DNA of 64,000 nucleotides from an uncultured Pelagibacteraceae bacterium (GTDB lineage: Bacteria > Pseudomonadota > Alphaproteobacteria > Pelagibacterales > Pelagibacteraceae), in assembly GCA_902541745.1 (NCBI GenBank), contig CACBRW010000002.1, positions 44,223 to 108,222 of the forward strand, written 5' to 3'. The translations under genes and the position numbers were made by a program. Positions 52,815 through 63,505 of the stretch are shown here, in pieces; the stretch's first letter is position 1, and every line of letters starts with the position of its first letter. The notes beneath the pieces were generated by a model. That model saw only the letters and a program-made list of their open reading frames with translations. It ran no database searches and was not told the origin of the DNA.

Positions 52815-54103
52815 AAAAAATATTTATAATAGTTATCGTATTAATATTACATTTAAGTAATGCTTTTGCAATTACGCTTTTTGATGCACTAAATCAGACT
52901 TACCAAAATAATATCCAATTAAATGCTGAAAGAGAAAACATTAAGGTTTCTGCAGAAGATGTAAATATTTCAAAAGCCGATTATAAACCCTCTTTAACTT
53001 TAAGCGGTTCTAAAAGTTTTGAAAATACAAATACTTTAACTAACCAGAGCGGTGGTGATGCAACTATTAATGATGTAGATCCATTTACAACTTCAATTAA
53101 ATTAGAGCAAACATTGCTTGATTATGGAAGAGATCTTACACTTGAAAAAAATATTACTTCTTTAGATTTAGCTAAAGCACAATTAATTAAAAAAGAGCAA
53201 GATATTTTGCATAAAGCAATTGATGCTTTTACAAATCTAATTTTAGCTAGGGAAACTTTAGAAATTAATGGAAAAAATTTAAATTTATTAATTAGACAAG
53301 TTGAGACTGATAAAATTAGAAGAGATAGAGGTCAAATTACAAATACAGACTTAGCACAATCAGAATCATCACTAGCAGGAGCACAAGCTCAATTTGCAAA
53401 ATCAAAAAGTGATTTATTAATTAGTAGATTAAATTATGAACATATTATAGGAAAAATAAGTGATCCAAATCAACTAAAGAAAAATTCAAAAGCAATAGTT
53501 AGTATTCCAAAATCTTTAAATGAAGCAATTAATCTTTCAAAACAAAATAATCCAGATATTCAAATTGCAAAATTTGATTTAGCAAAAGCAGAAAAAGAAT
53601 TAGCAATTTCAGAGACAGACTTGAAACCAACAGCTTCTTTATCTCTTGAAAGATCTTATACTGATGATTTAAGCACTACTTATGCTGAAAGAGAAAAAGA
53701 TATATTAAAGGCAACTGTTAGCTGGCCTTTCTACTCAGGTGGAAAAAAAAGATCAACTATTTCTAAAAATTCAAATTTAACTACTAGAAAAAGAATGTTA
53801 TTAGATGATGCCGTAAGAACAAGCGAAACAAATGTTGCAAGTGCATGGTCTAGTTTAGAATCTTCAGAAAGTTTTTTAAATTCAGTTAAGGTTCAAGTCA
53901 AAGCAGCTGAAATAGCCAATGAGGGAATAGCAGCAGAATATGAAAGAGGTTCAAGAACTACTTTAGATGTTATTCAATCAAATGCTTTATTACTCTCTGC
54001 TCAAATTTCTTTAGCAAGTTCTGAGAAAAATTACCTAATGGCTCAATATAATCTGCTTAAAGCAGTGGGTTTGCTTAATAGCCAATATCTAAAACTTAAG
54101 TAA
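52811..54103 (+). CDS. tolC: TolC-family outer-membrane efflux protein
   Basis: This 430-residue protein has a signal peptide (about 1-20, ending SNAFA). Two OEP repeats of long alpha-helical hairpins follow: ITLFDALNQTYQNNIQLNAERENIKVS near the start, LAQSESSLAGAQAQFAKSKSDLL in the middle, and SLNEAINLSKQNNPDIQIAKFDLAKAEKELAISETDLKPT in the second repeat. It ends YLMAQYNLLKAVGLLN. It forms trimeric exit ducts with inner-membrane pumps, which are not next to it. TolC is the likely member, as the order is stand-alone. Confidence 0.85.
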   Translation: MKKIFIIVIVLILHLSNAFAITLFDALNQTYQNNIQLNAERENIKVSAEDVNISKADYKPSLTLSGSKSFENTNTLTNQSGGDATINDVDPFTTSIKLEQTLLDYGRDLTLEKNITSLDLAKAQLIKKEQDILHKAIDAFTNLILARETLEINGKNLNLLIRQVETDKIRRDRGQITNTDLAQSESSLAGAQAQFAKSKSDLLISRLNYEHIIGKISDPNQLKKNSKAIVSIPKSLNEAINLSKQNNPDIQIAKFDLAKAEKELAISETDLKPTASLSLERSYTDDLSTTYAEREKDILKATVSWPFYSGGKKRSTISKNSNLTTRKRMLLDDAVRTSETNVASAWSSLESSESFLNSVKVQVKAAEIANEGIAAEYERGSRTTLDVIQSNALLLSAQISLASSEKNYLMAQYNLLKAVGLLNSQYLKLK

Positions 54104-54146
54104 TTATTTGATTTTTAGCGGCAAAAAATAAATATATTGCTAATGA

Positions 54147-54161
54147 GAACAAAATGTGTAC
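54147..54161 (+). promoter_or_regulatory. Candidate LexA box upstream of recA
   Basis: GAAC-AAAATGT-GTAC fits the alphaproteobacterial LexA pattern GAAC-N7-GAAC except for one base in the second half. It lies 49 bases before the recA ATG, between TTGCTA (54137-54142) and a weak -10 TACATT, where a repressor would block transcription. Confidence 0.55.
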
Positions 54162-54210
54162 ATTTATCCCATGATTCGAGTGTTAAAAAATTTAAAAAAA
54201 GAGGCAAAAA

Positions 54211-55365
54211 ATGACGAAAAATAACCTAAAAGTAGTTAAATCTACTAAAGATCAAGAAATGGATGTTAAAGAAAAGAACAAAGCGTTAGACGCTGCAATA
54301 GCTCAAATTACAGATAACTTTGGAAAAGGCTCTGTAATGAAGCTTGGTGAAAAAAGAGCGATGGATATCGAGTCTGTTTCAACAGGTTCTTTAAGTCTTG
54401 ATTTAGCTTTAGGAATAGGCGGATTACCAAAAGGAAGAATTATCGAAGTTTACGGACCAGAGTCATCTGGAAAAACAACATTAGCATTACAAGTTGTTGC
54501 TGAAGCTCAAAAAGCTGGAGGCATTTGTGCATTCGTTGATGCAGAGCATGCATTAGATCCAGTTTATGCAAAAAAATTAGGAGTAAATACAGAAGAACTT
54601 TTAATTTCACAGCCAGACACTGGTGAACAAGCATTAGAAATCGCTGATACACTAGTAAAATCAGGCTCTATTTCAGTAATCGTTATCGACTCTGTTGCAG
54701 CTTTAACGCCAAAAGCTGAAATCGAAGGCGAGATGGGAGACCATCACGTTGGTCTTCAATCAAGATTAATGAGTCAGGCTTTAAGAAAATTAACAGGTTC
54801 AATTTCAAACACAAACACAATGATGATTTTCATCAACCAAATCAGAATGAAAATTGGAGTTATGTTTGGAAGTCCAGAAACAACATCGGGTGGTAACGCA
54901 CTTAAGTTTTACTCATCTGTAAGAATGGATATTAGAAGAATTGGTGCAATCAAAGATAAAGATGAAATTATTGGTAACTCTACAAGAGTGAAAGTAGTTA
55001 AGAATAAAGTGGCACCACCATTTAAAGTTGTTGAGTTTGACTTGATGTATGGAAGAGGAATTAGCAAGATGGGTGAATTAGTCGATCTTGGTTCTAAAGC
55101 AGATATAATTGAAAAATCAGGTGCATGGTATGCTTATAAAGGTGAGAAGATTGGTCAAGGTAGAGAGAACGCTAAGACTTATCTAGCTCAAAATCCTAAA
55201 GTTGCTGCAGAAATTGAAATGGCAATTAGAGAAAAAGCAGGTGTGATTTCTAAGAAAATAGAAGGAAATCCAATCGATCCTGAAAAATTGGAAAAAGAAA
55301 AGAAAGTAGCTGAAAAAGAAGAAGCTGATAAAGCAGAAGCTACTCCTCCATCTAAAAAGAATTAA
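54211..55365 (+). CDS. recA: Recombinase RecA
   Basis: RecA carries out homologous strand exchange and activates LexA and UmuD self-cleavage. The 384-residue protein has the Walker A motif [63 protein letters not shown] and [16 protein letters not shown]. It has an N-terminal extension of about 25 charged residues and an acidic/lysine-rich C-terminus ([13 protein letters not shown]). A strong terminator follows, and a candidate LexA box precedes it. Confidence 0.98.
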   Translation: MTKNNLKVVKSTKDQEMDVKEKNKALDAAIAQITDNFGKGSVMKLGEKRAMDIESVSTGSLSLDLALGIGGLPKGRIIEVYGPESSGKTTLALQVVAEAQKAGGICAFVDAEHALDPVYAKKLGVNTEELLISQPDTGEQALEIADTLVKSGSISVIVIDSVAALTPKAEIEGEMGDHHVGLQSRLMSQALRKLTGSISNTNTMMIFINQIRMKIGVMFGSPETTSGGNALKFYSSVRMDIRRIGAIKDKDEIIGNSTRVKVVKNKVAPPFKVVEFDLMYGRGISKMGELVDLGSKADIIEKSGAWYAYKGEKIGQGRENAKTYLAQNPKVAAEIEMAIREKAGVISKKIEGNPIDPEKLEKEKKVAEKEEADKAEATPPSKKN

Positions 55366-55383
55366 TAGGTCATCTTTATTAAT

Positions 55384-55412
55384 AAAAGGCGCTTAATTTA
55401 AGCGCCTTTTTT
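55384..55412 (+). terminator. Intrinsic terminator after recA
   Basis: AAAAGGCGCTTAA and TTAAGCGCCTTTT form a nearly perfect stem with GC-rich GGCGC/GCGCC and a very small loop, followed by T residues. It begins about 19 bases after the recA stop and separates recA from alaS. Confidence 0.92.
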
Positions 55413-55458
55413 CCCTTCAATATCTAGACATAGAATAAAAAAGCTGTATTTTAAAAAT

Positions 55459-58125
55459 ATGGCAGACAAAACACTCAATGAAATAAGAAATACTTTTCTA
55501 AAATATTTTGAAAAGAACGATCATAAGATTGTGGAGTCAAGTAATTTAGTTCCAAATAATGATCCCACACTGATGTTTGCCAACTCTGGAATGGTCCAGT
55601 TTAAGAATGTTTTCACAGGGTTAGAAAAAAGAGATTACGTTAGAGCTACTACATCACAAAAATGTGTAAGGGCAGGTGGTAAGCATAATGATTTAGAAAA
55701 TGTTGGTTACACACCAAGGCACCACACTTTCTTTGAGATGTTAGGAAATTTTTCTTTTGGTGATTATTTTAAAGAGCAAGCAATTCATTATGCATGGGAT
55801 TTAATAACTAAAGATTTTGGAATAGATAAAAACAGGCTGTACGTAACAGTATTCCACGAGGATGATGAGGCCTTCAATTTTTGGAAGAAAATAGGGGGTT
55901 TTAGCGATGATAGAATAATTAGAATTGCTACATCAGATAATTTTTGGTCAATGGGTGAGACAGGTCCTTGTGGACCGTGTTCTGAAATATTTTTTGATCA
56001 TGGAGATCATTTACCTGGAGGATTACCAGGCTCTAAAGATGAAGATGGAGATAGATTTATAGAAATTTGGAACCTGGTCTTTATGCAATTTGAACAAGTT
56101 ACAAAAGATAAAAGAATAAATCTTCCAAAACCATCTGTTGATACAGGAATGGGACTTGAGAGAATTGCAGCTTTATTACAAGGTTCACATGACAACTATG
56201 AAACAGATCATTTTAAAAAAATAATTGGTTCTGCATCTGAAATTACAAAAGTTAAATCAGATAAATCTAATTTAGCAAGTTTCAGAGTCATAGCTGACCA
56301 CTTAAGAGCTAGTTCATTTTTAATTGCTGAAGGTGTTTTACCCTCAAATGAGGGAAGAGGATATGTTCTTCGAAGAATAATGAGAAGAGGGATGAGACAT
56401 TCTCATTTACTTGGATCAAAGGAACCAGTTTTTTATAATTTGTTTGATACTCTTAAAAATGAAATGTCAGGCAACTATCCAGAGCTAGTTAGAGCCGAGT
56501 CTTTAATCAAAGAAACTTTAAAAATGGAAGAAGAAAAATTTTTAGTTCTTTTAGACAGAGGAATAAAAATTTTAAATGATGAAATATCTAAAATAGATAA
56601 AGTGTTACCAGGTGAAGTAGCTTTTAAATTATACGATACCTATGGTTTCCCATTAGATCTGACAGAAGATATTTTAAGAAATAAATCTATGTCAATTGAT
56701 ACTGAAAAGTTTCAATCTTTAATGAAGGAAAGTAGAGAACTTGCTAAGAAAAATTGGAAAGGCTCTGGTGATGCAGCTGTTGAAGATATTTGGTTTGGAA
56801 TAAAAGATAAAATTGAGCCAACTGAATTCTTAGGATACGAGACTAACCAAGCTGAAGGTGTTGTATTATCTCTTTTAAAAGATAATAAAGAAGTTGATCA
56901 ATTAAAACAAAATGATGAAGGAATGATTATAGTAAATCAAACTCCTTTCTATGGTGAGTCTGGTGGACAAGTTGGTGATACTGGTGAAATAGTATCAAAC
57001 GATTTTAAATTTGAAGTAACTGATGTACAAAAAAAACTGGGAGATTTATTTGTTCATTACGGAAAGATAAAGAGTGGATCTATAAAATTACAGGAAAATG
57101 TAGAGCTAAAAATTGATGTAGAAAGAAGAGATAATACTCGTGCTTATCACTCAGCAACCCATTTATTGCACGAGTCCTTGAGAAGAGTTCTTGGTACTCA
57201 TGTAACTCAAAAAGGATCTTTAGTAGAGCCAAGTAGATTAAGATTTGATTTCAGTCATATGAAGCCAATTTTGAACGAAGAAATTGACAAAATAGAAGAA
57301 TTTGTAAACAAAATGGTGTCTAAAAAATCTGATGTAAAAACTAGATTAATGACACCTGATGAGGCAGTTGAAAATGGTGCCTTGGCATTATTTGGTGAAA
57401 AATACGGAGATGAAGTAAGAGTTCTTTCGATGGGAGATGAGGATGGTAAGTATTTTTCTACTGAATTATGTGGTGGAACACACGTTAAAAACACTGGTGA
57501 TATTGGTAAATTTAAGATTGTAAGCCAGTCCTCAATTGCTGCAGGGGTTAGAAGAATTGAGGCTTTGAGGGACAAACAATTAGAGGATTATTTAAAAAAT
57601 AAAGAGAAATTATCTAACCTATCTGCAAAAAAAGATGAGGAAACAATTAAAGAATTAAGTCAGCAAATTATTAAATTGGGTGGAAAACCAAGTTTAGAAG
57701 AAGATGATCAAAAAACTTTAATTAAAAATTTAACTAAACAATTAGAAACTATTTCAGTAAATGCAATTTTAGATAATAAATCTAAAAATATTTTTAAAGA
57801 TGAAGAAATAAATGGAGTTAAGTTAAGACTTCAAAAAATTGATGGATTACCTACAAAAGAATTAAGAAAACTTGTAGACAAAGGTAAAAAAGATTTAGGT
57901 GAAGGTATTGTTGTTGTATTTGCTAATAAAGATGACAAGGTTGGGTTAGCAGTTGGAGTCACTGATAATTTAACCAGCAAGTTTGATGCAGTAAAATTTG
58001 TTAAAGTTGGATCTGAAATAATTGGTGGTAAAGGTGGCGGAGGAAGAAAAGACTTTGCTCAAGCTGGTGGACAGGATCAATCAAAAATTGAGGAAGCTTT
58101 TGAAAAGCTTAAGAGTTTAATTTAA
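55459..58125 (+). CDS. alaS: Alanyl-tRNA synthetase AlaS
   Basis: AlaS charges tRNA-Ala and edits mischarged Ser/Gly. The 888-residue length is normal. Catalytic-domain motifs are [24 protein letters not shown] and [18 protein letters not shown]. The editing domain has [17 protein letters not shown] and TELCGGTHV (the zinc site). The C-terminal C-Ala domain with [16 protein letters not shown] ends the protein. It overlaps convergent icd by 9 bases. Confidence 0.97.
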   Translation: MADKTLNEIRNTFLKYFEKNDHKIVESSNLVPNNDPTLMFANSGMVQFKNVFTGLEKRDYVRATTSQKCVRAGGKHNDLENVGYTPRHHTFFEMLGNFSFGDYFKEQAIHYAWDLITKDFGIDKNRLYVTVFHEDDEAFNFWKKIGGFSDDRIIRIATSDNFWSMGETGPCGPCSEIFFDHGDHLPGGLPGSKDEDGDRFIEIWNLVFMQFEQVTKDKRINLPKPSVDTGMGLERIAALLQGSHDNYETDHFKKIIGSASEITKVKSDKSNLASFRVIADHLRASSFLIAEGVLPSNEGRGYVLRRIMRRGMRHSHLLGSKEPVFYNLFDTLKNEMSGNYPELVRAESLIKETLKMEEEKFLVLLDRGIKILNDEISKIDKVLPGEVAFKLYDTYGFPLDLTEDILRNKSMSIDTEKFQSLMKESRELAKKNWKGSGDAAVEDIWFGIKDKIEPTEFLGYETNQAEGVVLSLLKDNKEVDQLKQNDEGMIIVNQTPFYGESGGQVGDTGEIVSNDFKFEVTDVQKKLGDLFVHYGKIKSGSIKLQENVELKIDVERRDNTRAYHSATHLLHESLRRVLGTHVTQKGSLVEPSRLRFDFSHMKPILNEEIDKIEEFVNKMVSKKSDVKTRLMTPDEAVENGALALFGEKYGDEVRVLSMGDEDGKYFSTELCGGTHVKNTGDIGKFKIVSQSSIAAGVRRIEALRDKQLEDYLKNKEKLSNLSAKKDEETIKELSQQIIKLGGKPSLEEDDQKTLIKNLTKQLETISVNAILDNKSKNIFKDEEINGVKLRLQKIDGLPTKELRKLVDKGKKDLGEGIVVVFANKDDKVGLAVGVTDNLTSKFDAVKFVKVGSEIIGGKGGGGRKDFAQAGGQDQSKIEEAFEKLKSLI

Positions 58126-59331
58126 TTTCTTTTTTAAATTACCGTCAATTTCATCTAAAAACTGATTGGTAGTTAAATACTTGCTATCAGGACCAATAAG
58201 AATTGCCAAATCTTTTGTCATTGATCCACTTTCCACACATTCAATACAAACTTTTTCTAAAGTTTGTGCAAATTTAATTAGTGCATCATTATTATCTAAC
58301 TTACCTCTGTGAGCTAATCCTCTAGTCCAAGCAAAAATTGATGCGATTGGGTTTGTTGAAGTTTGTTTTCCTTGTTGATGCATTCTATAATGTCTAGTTA
58401 CTGTTCCGTGTGCAGCCTCTGCCTCCATTATTTTTCCATCTGGCGTTAACAATGTACTTGTCATTAATCCTAAAGACCCATAACCTTGTGCCATAGTATC
58501 TGATTGCACATCTCCATCGTAATTTTTACAAGCCCAAATATATTTACCACTCCACTTCATTGCACATGCAACCATATCATCAATTAATCTATGTTCGTAA
58601 GTCAAATTATTTTTTTCAAATTCACTTTTGTATTCTTTGTCAAAAATTTCTTGGAAAATATCTTTAAATCTTCCATCATATTGTTTTAGAATTGTATTTT
58701 TAGTAGACATATAAACAGGCCATTTTTTAATTAACCCATAACTGAAACAAGATCTTGCAAAGTCTTCAATAGACTTATCTAAATTATACATTGATAAAGC
58801 CACACCAGGACCTGTAAAATTAAATACTTCATATTTAATTTCATCTTTTCCATCCTCTGATGTCCACTTTACTTCCATTTTTCCTTTTCCGGGAACTTTA
58901 AAATCTGTTGCTCTGTATTGATCACCAAATGCATGTCTTCCAATAATTACTGGATCTGTCCAAGAAGGAACAAGTTTTGGAATATTTTTACAAATAATTG
59001 GCTCTCTAAATACTGTTCCTCCAATTATATTTCTTATGGTTCCGTTTGGAGATCTCCACATTTTTTTTAAATCAAATTCTTCTACTCTTGCTTCATCAGG
59101 TGTAATCGTTGCACACTTTATTCCAACACCAATTTTTTTAATAGCATTTGCAGAGTCTATTGTGATCTGATCGTCTGTATTATCTCTACTTTTCATGCCT
59201 AAATCGTAATATTCAATACCAAGATCTAAATATGGGAGGATTAATTTATTTTTGATGAACTCCCATATAATACGAGTCATTTCATCGCCATCCAGCTCGA
59301 CAACTGGGTTTTTTACCTTGATTTTGCTCAT
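58117..59331 (-). CDS. icd: NADP-dependent isocitrate dehydrogenase
   Basis: This TCA-cycle enzyme oxidises isocitrate to 2-oxoglutarate, yielding NADPH. The 404-residue protein is the eukaryote-like homodimeric type (subfamily II): [17 protein letters not shown] at the N-terminus, [15 protein letters not shown], the substrate-binding [32 protein letters not shown], and the metal/substrate region [22 protein letters not shown]. It converges on alaS and diverges from psd. Confidence 0.97.
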   Translation of the reverse strand: MSKIKVKNPVVELDGDEMTRIIWEFIKNKLILPYLDLGIEYYDLGMKSRDNTDDQITIDSANAIKKIGVGIKCATITPDEARVEEFDLKKMWRSPNGTIRNIIGGTVFREPIICKNIPKLVPSWTDPVIIGRHAFGDQYRATDFKVPGKGKMEVKWTSEDGKDEIKYEVFNFTGPGVALSMYNLDKSIEDFARSCFSYGLIKKWPVYMSTKNTILKQYDGRFKDIFQEIFDKEYKSEFEKNNLTYEHRLIDDMVACAMKWSGKYIWACKNYDGDVQSDTMAQGYGSLGLMTSTLLTPDGKIMEAEAAHGTVTRHYRMHQQGKQTSTNPIASIFAWTRGLAHRGKLDNNDALIKFAQTLEKVCIECVESGSMTKDLAILIGPDSKYLTTNQFLDEIDGNLKKKLN

Positions 59332-59407
59332 TAAATAAAAATTATCTTATTAATTGAATTTGATCGTTTTATATACATATTAATCGAAAATTAGCAAATA
59401 GAAGAAT

Positions 59408-60055
59408 ATGTTTAGTAAGATATTTCCAAAAATTCACACTGAAGGGTACAAGTTTATAGTTATAGCTGTATTCATAACTATCATTTTTCTAATTATTAAT
59501 AATTTTTTAGGATTAATAGGAATATTACTGACTGTTTGGGTTTATTATTTTTTTAGAGATCCAGAGAGAACAATTATAGGAGATGATAGTTACCTAGTAA
59601 GCCCTGCAGATGGAGAAGTGATCAAAGTTGAAGAGGTAGATGGTCCAAAAGAACTTGGACTAGAAAATAAAAAATTTAAAAAAATAAGCATTTTTATGAA
59701 TGTCTTTGACTGTCATGTAAATAGAACGCCATGCTCAGGTATTGTTGAAGATATTTTGTACAAACCAGGAAAATTTTTAAATGCATCTTTAGATAAAGCA
59801 AGTGAAGATAATGAGAGAAATTATTATAAAATTAAAGATAAGCATGGAAATGATATTGTAGTCGTTCAAATTGCAGGATTAGTTGCAAGAAGAATAGTTT
59901 GCGAAACAAATAAAAATCAGGAATTAAATCAAGGTGATAGAATTGGGATGATTAGATTTGGTAGTAGAGCAGACGTTTATTATGAAAATTATGAACCACT
60001 AGTTAAAGTTGGTCAAACAGCAATTTCAGGAGAAACACTGCTGGCTAAAAATTAA
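59408..60055 (+). CDS. psd: Phosphatidylserine decarboxylase (short, archaeal-like form)
   Basis: Psd is a pyruvoyl enzyme that makes phosphatidylethanolamine from phosphatidylserine. The 215-residue length matches the short alphaproteobacterial form. There are two N-terminal hydrophobic segments, then YYFFRDPERTI and SPADGEVIKVEEVDG. FMNVFDCHVNRTPCSG and the self-cleavage site IRFGSRADVYY follow (the serine becomes the pyruvoyl group). pssA starts 3 bases later, making a two-step lipid operon. Confidence 0.93.
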   Translation: MFSKIFPKIHTEGYKFIVIAVFITIIFLIINNFLGLIGILLTVWVYYFFRDPERTIIGDDSYLVSPADGEVIKVEEVDGPKELGLENKKFKKISIFMNVFDCHVNRTPCSGIVEDILYKPGKFLNASLDKASEDNERNYYKIKDKHGNDIVVVQIAGLVARRIVCETNKNQELNQGDRIGMIRFGSRADVYYENYEPLVKVGQTAISGETLLAKN

Positions 60056-60058
60056 TTT

Positions 60059-60868
60059 ATGGAACAGCCAAAAAACAATTTAAAAATTGTTACAGATAAA
60101 AAAACTAACGCAAGAGTGATTTTACCTAACATGCTAACTCTTATTGGGGTTTGTATAGGTTTATCATCAATAAGATTTGCATTGGATGGAAAATTTGAAT
60201 TTGCAATTATAGCAATTATGTTTGCTGCTCTTATTGATGGATTAGATGGAAGAATAGCAAGACTAATTAAAGGGACATCAAAAGTTGGTAAGGAGTTAGA
60301 CTCTCTTACAGATATGATAAGTTTTGGAGTAGCTCCAGCATTTATTATGTATTTCTGGAAACTAAATACACTTGGAAGGTTTGGATGGTTATTATGTTTA
60401 ATATACGTAATTTGTGTTGCATTACGTTTAGCTCGTTTCAATGTAAATACCGGTCAACCACCTTCTTGGAGAGATAATTTTTTTGAAGGGGTTCCATCCC
60501 CAGCAGGAGGTATCTTAGTTCTTACTCCATTAATTTTTAGTCTTACAAGCATCGATTTTATAAATATAAATTATGACATTGTTGTTCCAGTCTTTTTTAT
60601 TGTAACATCTCTATTACTGATCAGTAAATTTCCAAGCTATTCATTTAAAAAAATTGTAATTCAAAGAAAAGCAACCATTTTTCTTTTATTTGGAATAGTT
60701 TTATTTTTTGGATTACTACTGATATATCCATTTAACGTTATATCTATTAGCGCAATCATATACCTGGCTATGCTTCCAATCAGTTTTCTTCATTATCAAA
60801 AGTTAAAAAAACAAAACGAAGATCAGAATTATAAAGATGAAGATGAGGATCTTGAAGATATTTTGTGA
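60059..60868 (+). CDS. pssA: CDP-diacylglycerol:serine O-phosphatidyltransferase PssA
   Basis: PssA makes phosphatidylserine from CDP-diacylglycerol and serine. The 269-residue membrane protein carries the CDP-alcohol phosphatidyltransferase motif DGLDGRIARLIKGTSKVGKELDSLTDMISFG near residues 61-91. There are about six to eight hydrophobic segments. The acidic C-terminal tail (EDQNYKDEDEDLEDIL) is a variation seen in this copy. It follows psd by 3 bases and its stop overlaps the GT8-like start region. Confidence 0.95.
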   Translation: MEQPKNNLKIVTDKKTNARVILPNMLTLIGVCIGLSSIRFALDGKFEFAIIAIMFAALIDGLDGRIARLIKGTSKVGKELDSLTDMISFGVAPAFIMYFWKLNTLGRFGWLLCLIYVICVALRLARFNVNTGQPPSWRDNFFEGVPSPAGGILVLTPLIFSLTSIDFININYDIVVPVFFIVTSLLLISKFPSYSFKKIVIQRKATIFLLFGIVLFFGLLLIYPFNVISISAIIYLAMLPISFLHYQKLKKQNEDQNYKDEDEDLEDIL

Positions 60869-61779
60869 TGAAAAAAAATGTCATTGTATCATTAGCTGAT
60901 TCAAATTATTTCCCTTTATTAAATGAGCTAATAGACTCTATTAAAAGATTTAAAAAGAGCTCTGAATTTGCAATATGTATTTTGGATGCTGGTTTATCAG
61001 AGGATCAAAAGACTGAATTATCATCAAAAGTAGATGAAATAAAATCAGCAGAGTGGGATATAAAAGTTCCAGATAGTAAAATTAAAGGGCGTGAATGGTT
61101 AAAGAGCCAAGTATCTAGGGCTTTTTTACCCAAATATTTTCCAAGCTATGAAAAATATTTATGGATTGATTGTGATGCTTGGGTCAATGATTGGCAATCA
61201 GTTGAGCTTTATTTTAAAGCGTGTGAGAACGGCAAATTAGGAATAACACAAACTATTGGACCAGGTTACAAGATTACTTCTAGAGTAAATTGGGTTTTTG
61301 GAAAACTAGCAATTATTAAATCTCAAAATTTTAAACACGCAATAAAATCCAATATTAGTTTAGAAAAAGCTAGAAAGTTAGCCTTTGCTCCTCATATCAA
61401 TATTGGTGTTTTTTCTTTAGAAAAAAATTCAACGTGTTGGAATTCATGGCAGGAGAACTTAAAGCAAACACTTAAAGGTGGAGAAATATTTGGCTCTGAA
61501 CAATTAGCAATGAATATGTCTGTTTATGTTGATAATGTCGAAACTGAATTTCTTCCTTTAAACTGCAATTGGATCACTAGTAACCTTTTGCCAAAATTTG
61601 ATGAGGGTAAAGATACATGGGTAGAGCCTTATTTACCTAACTATAAAATTGGAATTATGCATTTAGCAGCTGGCATCTGGAAAGATAACGAAGATATGAG
61701 ATTAAACAAGAATATTAAAATAGATATTCAAACTCCAACAGGTAAAGTTTTAAATAAAAGTTTAAGATTTAATAATTAA
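60868..61779 (+). CDS. GT8-like glycosyltransferase
   Basis: The track opens at GTG 60865; ATG 60868, overlapping the pssA stop as TGATG, is the better start (303 residues). The fold looks like a GT-A enzyme: VIVSLADSNYFPLLNELIDSI, ICILDAGLSEDQK, then the D-x-D site WIDCDAWVNDWQ and NIGVFSL, with a metal-binding-like MHLAAGIWK near the end. No sugar donor can be deduced. Proximity to lipid genes suggests an envelope or lipid acceptor (inference). Confidence 0.65.
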   Translation: MKKNVIVSLADSNYFPLLNELIDSIKRFKKSSEFAICILDAGLSEDQKTELSSKVDEIKSAEWDIKVPDSKIKGREWLKSQVSRAFLPKYFPSYEKYLWIDCDAWVNDWQSVELYFKACENGKLGITQTIGPGYKITSRVNWVFGKLAIIKSQNFKHAIKSNISLEKARKLAFAPHINIGVFSLEKNSTCWNSWQENLKQTLKGGEIFGSEQLAMNMSVYVDNVETEFLPLNCNWITSNLLPKFDEGKDTWVEPYLPNYKIGIMHLAAGIWKDNEDMRLNKNIKIDIQTPTGKVLNKSLRFNN

Positions 61780-62391
61780 TTGAAAAAAAACAAAATTTCC
61801 AAGAACTGGGTTAATAAACAGCGTAGAGATATCTATGTAAGACAGTCCAAAGTGGATGGGTACCGTGCTAGATCAGCTTACAAATTAATTGAAATTGATG
61901 AAAAATTTAAAATTTTTAAAGGTGGATTGTCAGTAATTGATATTGGTGCAGCGCCAGGAAGCTGGTCACAATATGCTCTTAAAGCAGCTAAAAGTGGAAA
62001 ATTAATATCGATAGATATAAAAAAAATGGAGCCCATAGGTAATAGTGTTCAAATCCAAGGAGATTTTACTGAAGAAAAAACTCAAGAAGAAATTAAAAAA
62101 AATATAAACGGCAAAGTTGATGTCGTAATGTCTGATATGGCCGTAGATACAACTGGTATTAAAAATATAGATTCAACACAAACTGGGGAACTGTGTAAAG
62201 AAGCAATGTTTTTTGCTAAAGATTTAATGAAAGAAAATGGATATTTTATTTCAAAAATTTTTATGGGAGGAACATTTAACGAAATCGTCGCAGAGGGAAA
62301 AAAATATTTTAAAGAAGTTAAGGTTTTTAAACCAAAATCTAGCAGAAAAGATTCAAAAGAAAGCTTTATAATTTGTAGAAAAATTCGATAG
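61780..62391 (+). CDS. rlmE: 23S rRNA 2'-O-methyltransferase RlmE (FtsJ)
   Basis: RlmE methylates U2552 in the A-loop of 23S rRNA. The 203-residue protein has YRARSAYKLIEIDEKF, the SAM site VIDIGAAPGSWSQYA, the catalytic aspartate region MSDMAVDTTG and FISKIFMGG with the catalytic lysine. The start is TTG 61780, directly after the GT8-like stop; no in-frame ATG precedes the conserved block. Confidence 0.93.
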   Translation: MKKNKISKNWVNKQRRDIYVRQSKVDGYRARSAYKLIEIDEKFKIFKGGLSVIDIGAAPGSWSQYALKAAKSGKLISIDIKKMEPIGNSVQIQGDFTEEKTQEEIKKNINGKVDVVMSDMAVDTTGIKNIDSTQTGELCKEAMFFAKDLMKENGYFISKIFMGGTFNEIVAEGKKYFKEVKVFKPKSSRKDSKESFIICRKIR

Positions 62392-62428
62392 AGACTTTTA
62401 ATTTAAAAGGAATCGTATATAAAAGATT

Positions 62429-63505
62429 ATGGTTCCCATAAAAGAAGCGCTTACCTTTGATGATGTTACATTGGCTCCAAAGTATTCAGAAATATTACCT
62501 TCTGATGCAGACACTAGTGTATCTTTAACAAAGCATTTGAAACTTAAAATTCCACTTTTATCATCTGCAATGGATACTGTCACAGAGAGCAGAATGGCAA
62601 TAGCTATAGCTAAAGCTGGTGGTATTGGAGTGATTCACAGAAACCTTGATATAAAAAAACAATTATCAGAGATAAAAAAAGTAAAAAAACAAAAACTAAT
62701 TGTTGGAGCAGCTGTAGGTGCAGCACCAAATGAATTTATCAGAGCTAAAGAAATAATTAAAGAAGGTGTAGATTTAATTGTAGTAGACACAGCACATGGC
62801 CATACAAAGAAAGTTGCCGAAATAATTAAATATATTAAAAAAATAAAAACTAACAAAATTGCTTTGTGCGCAGGAAATATTGCAACATCAGAAGCTGCAA
62901 AATTCCTAATAAAGTTAGGAGTAGATATAATTAAAATTGGTATAGGGCCAGGTTCTATTTGTACAACACGATTGGTTGCTGGAATAGGAGTTCCTCAATT
63001 AAGCGCAATTTTAGCTGTAAGAAGTGGTTTAAAAAATAAAAATGTAAAAATAATTTCAGATGGTGGGATAAAATATTCTGGAGATTTAGCAAAAGCTTTT
63101 GCTGCAGGAGCTGATGCTGTAATGATCGGTTCGTTATTTGCAGGTACTAACGAAACTCCAGGGAAATTAATTAAAAAAAATGGACAGCTTTTCAAAAGTT
63201 TTAGAGGCATGGGGTCTGTGGGAGCTATGAATAAAGGCTCAGCTGATAGATACTTTCAAAAAAAACAAAAAGACTCCTCAAAATATGTGCCTGAAGGTGT
63301 TGAAGGTTTTGTAAAATATAAAGGAGATGTGGGGAGTATTATTTATAAATTAATTGGTGGATTAAAATCTTCCATGGGTTATCTTGGATCAAAAACAATC
63401 ATTAAATTAAGAAATAAACCACAATTTGTGAAAATTACAAAAGCTGGATTTTACGAAAGTATGGTTCATAATGTAGATGTGGTAAAAAAAGATAGCAAAT
63501 ATTAA
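62429..63505 (+). CDS. guaB: IMP dehydrogenase GuaB without CBS domains
   Basis: IMPDH oxidises IMP to XMP in GMP synthesis. It has 358 residues instead of about 490. The barrel is intact: [46 protein letters not shown], the catalytic Cys178 in [23 protein letters not shown] and the flap [10 protein letters not shown]. Between KKVKKQK (about residue 88) and LIVGAAVGA the two CBS (Bateman) domains, roughly 120 residues, are missing. The catalytic domain alone is active in family members engineered or naturally lacking CBS. The consequence is probable loss of nucleotide feedback. GMP reductase is less likely, because guaA follows one gene downstream. Confidence 0.9.
   Translation: MVPIKEALTFDDVTLAPKYSEILPSDADTSVSLTKHLKLKIPLLSSAMDTVTESRMAIAIAKAGGIGVIHRNLDIKKQLSEIKKVKKQKLIVGAAVGAAPNEFIRAKEIIKEGVDLIVVDTAHGHTKKVAEIIKYIKKIKTNKIALCAGNIATSEAAKFLIKLGVDIIKIGIGPGSICTTRLVAGIGVPQLSAILAVRSGLKNKNVKIISDGGIKYSGDLAKAFAAGADAVMIGSLFAGTNETPGKLIKKNGQLFKSFRGMGSVGAMNKGSADRYFQKKQKDSSKYVPEGVEGFVKYKGDVGSIIYKLIGGLKSSMGYLGSKTIIKLRNKPQFVKITKAGFYESMVHNVDVVKKDSKY

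Noticed and set aside
56007-57575. Minus-strand ORFs within alaS
   Set aside because: Shadows of the conserved alaS frame with no supporting signals.
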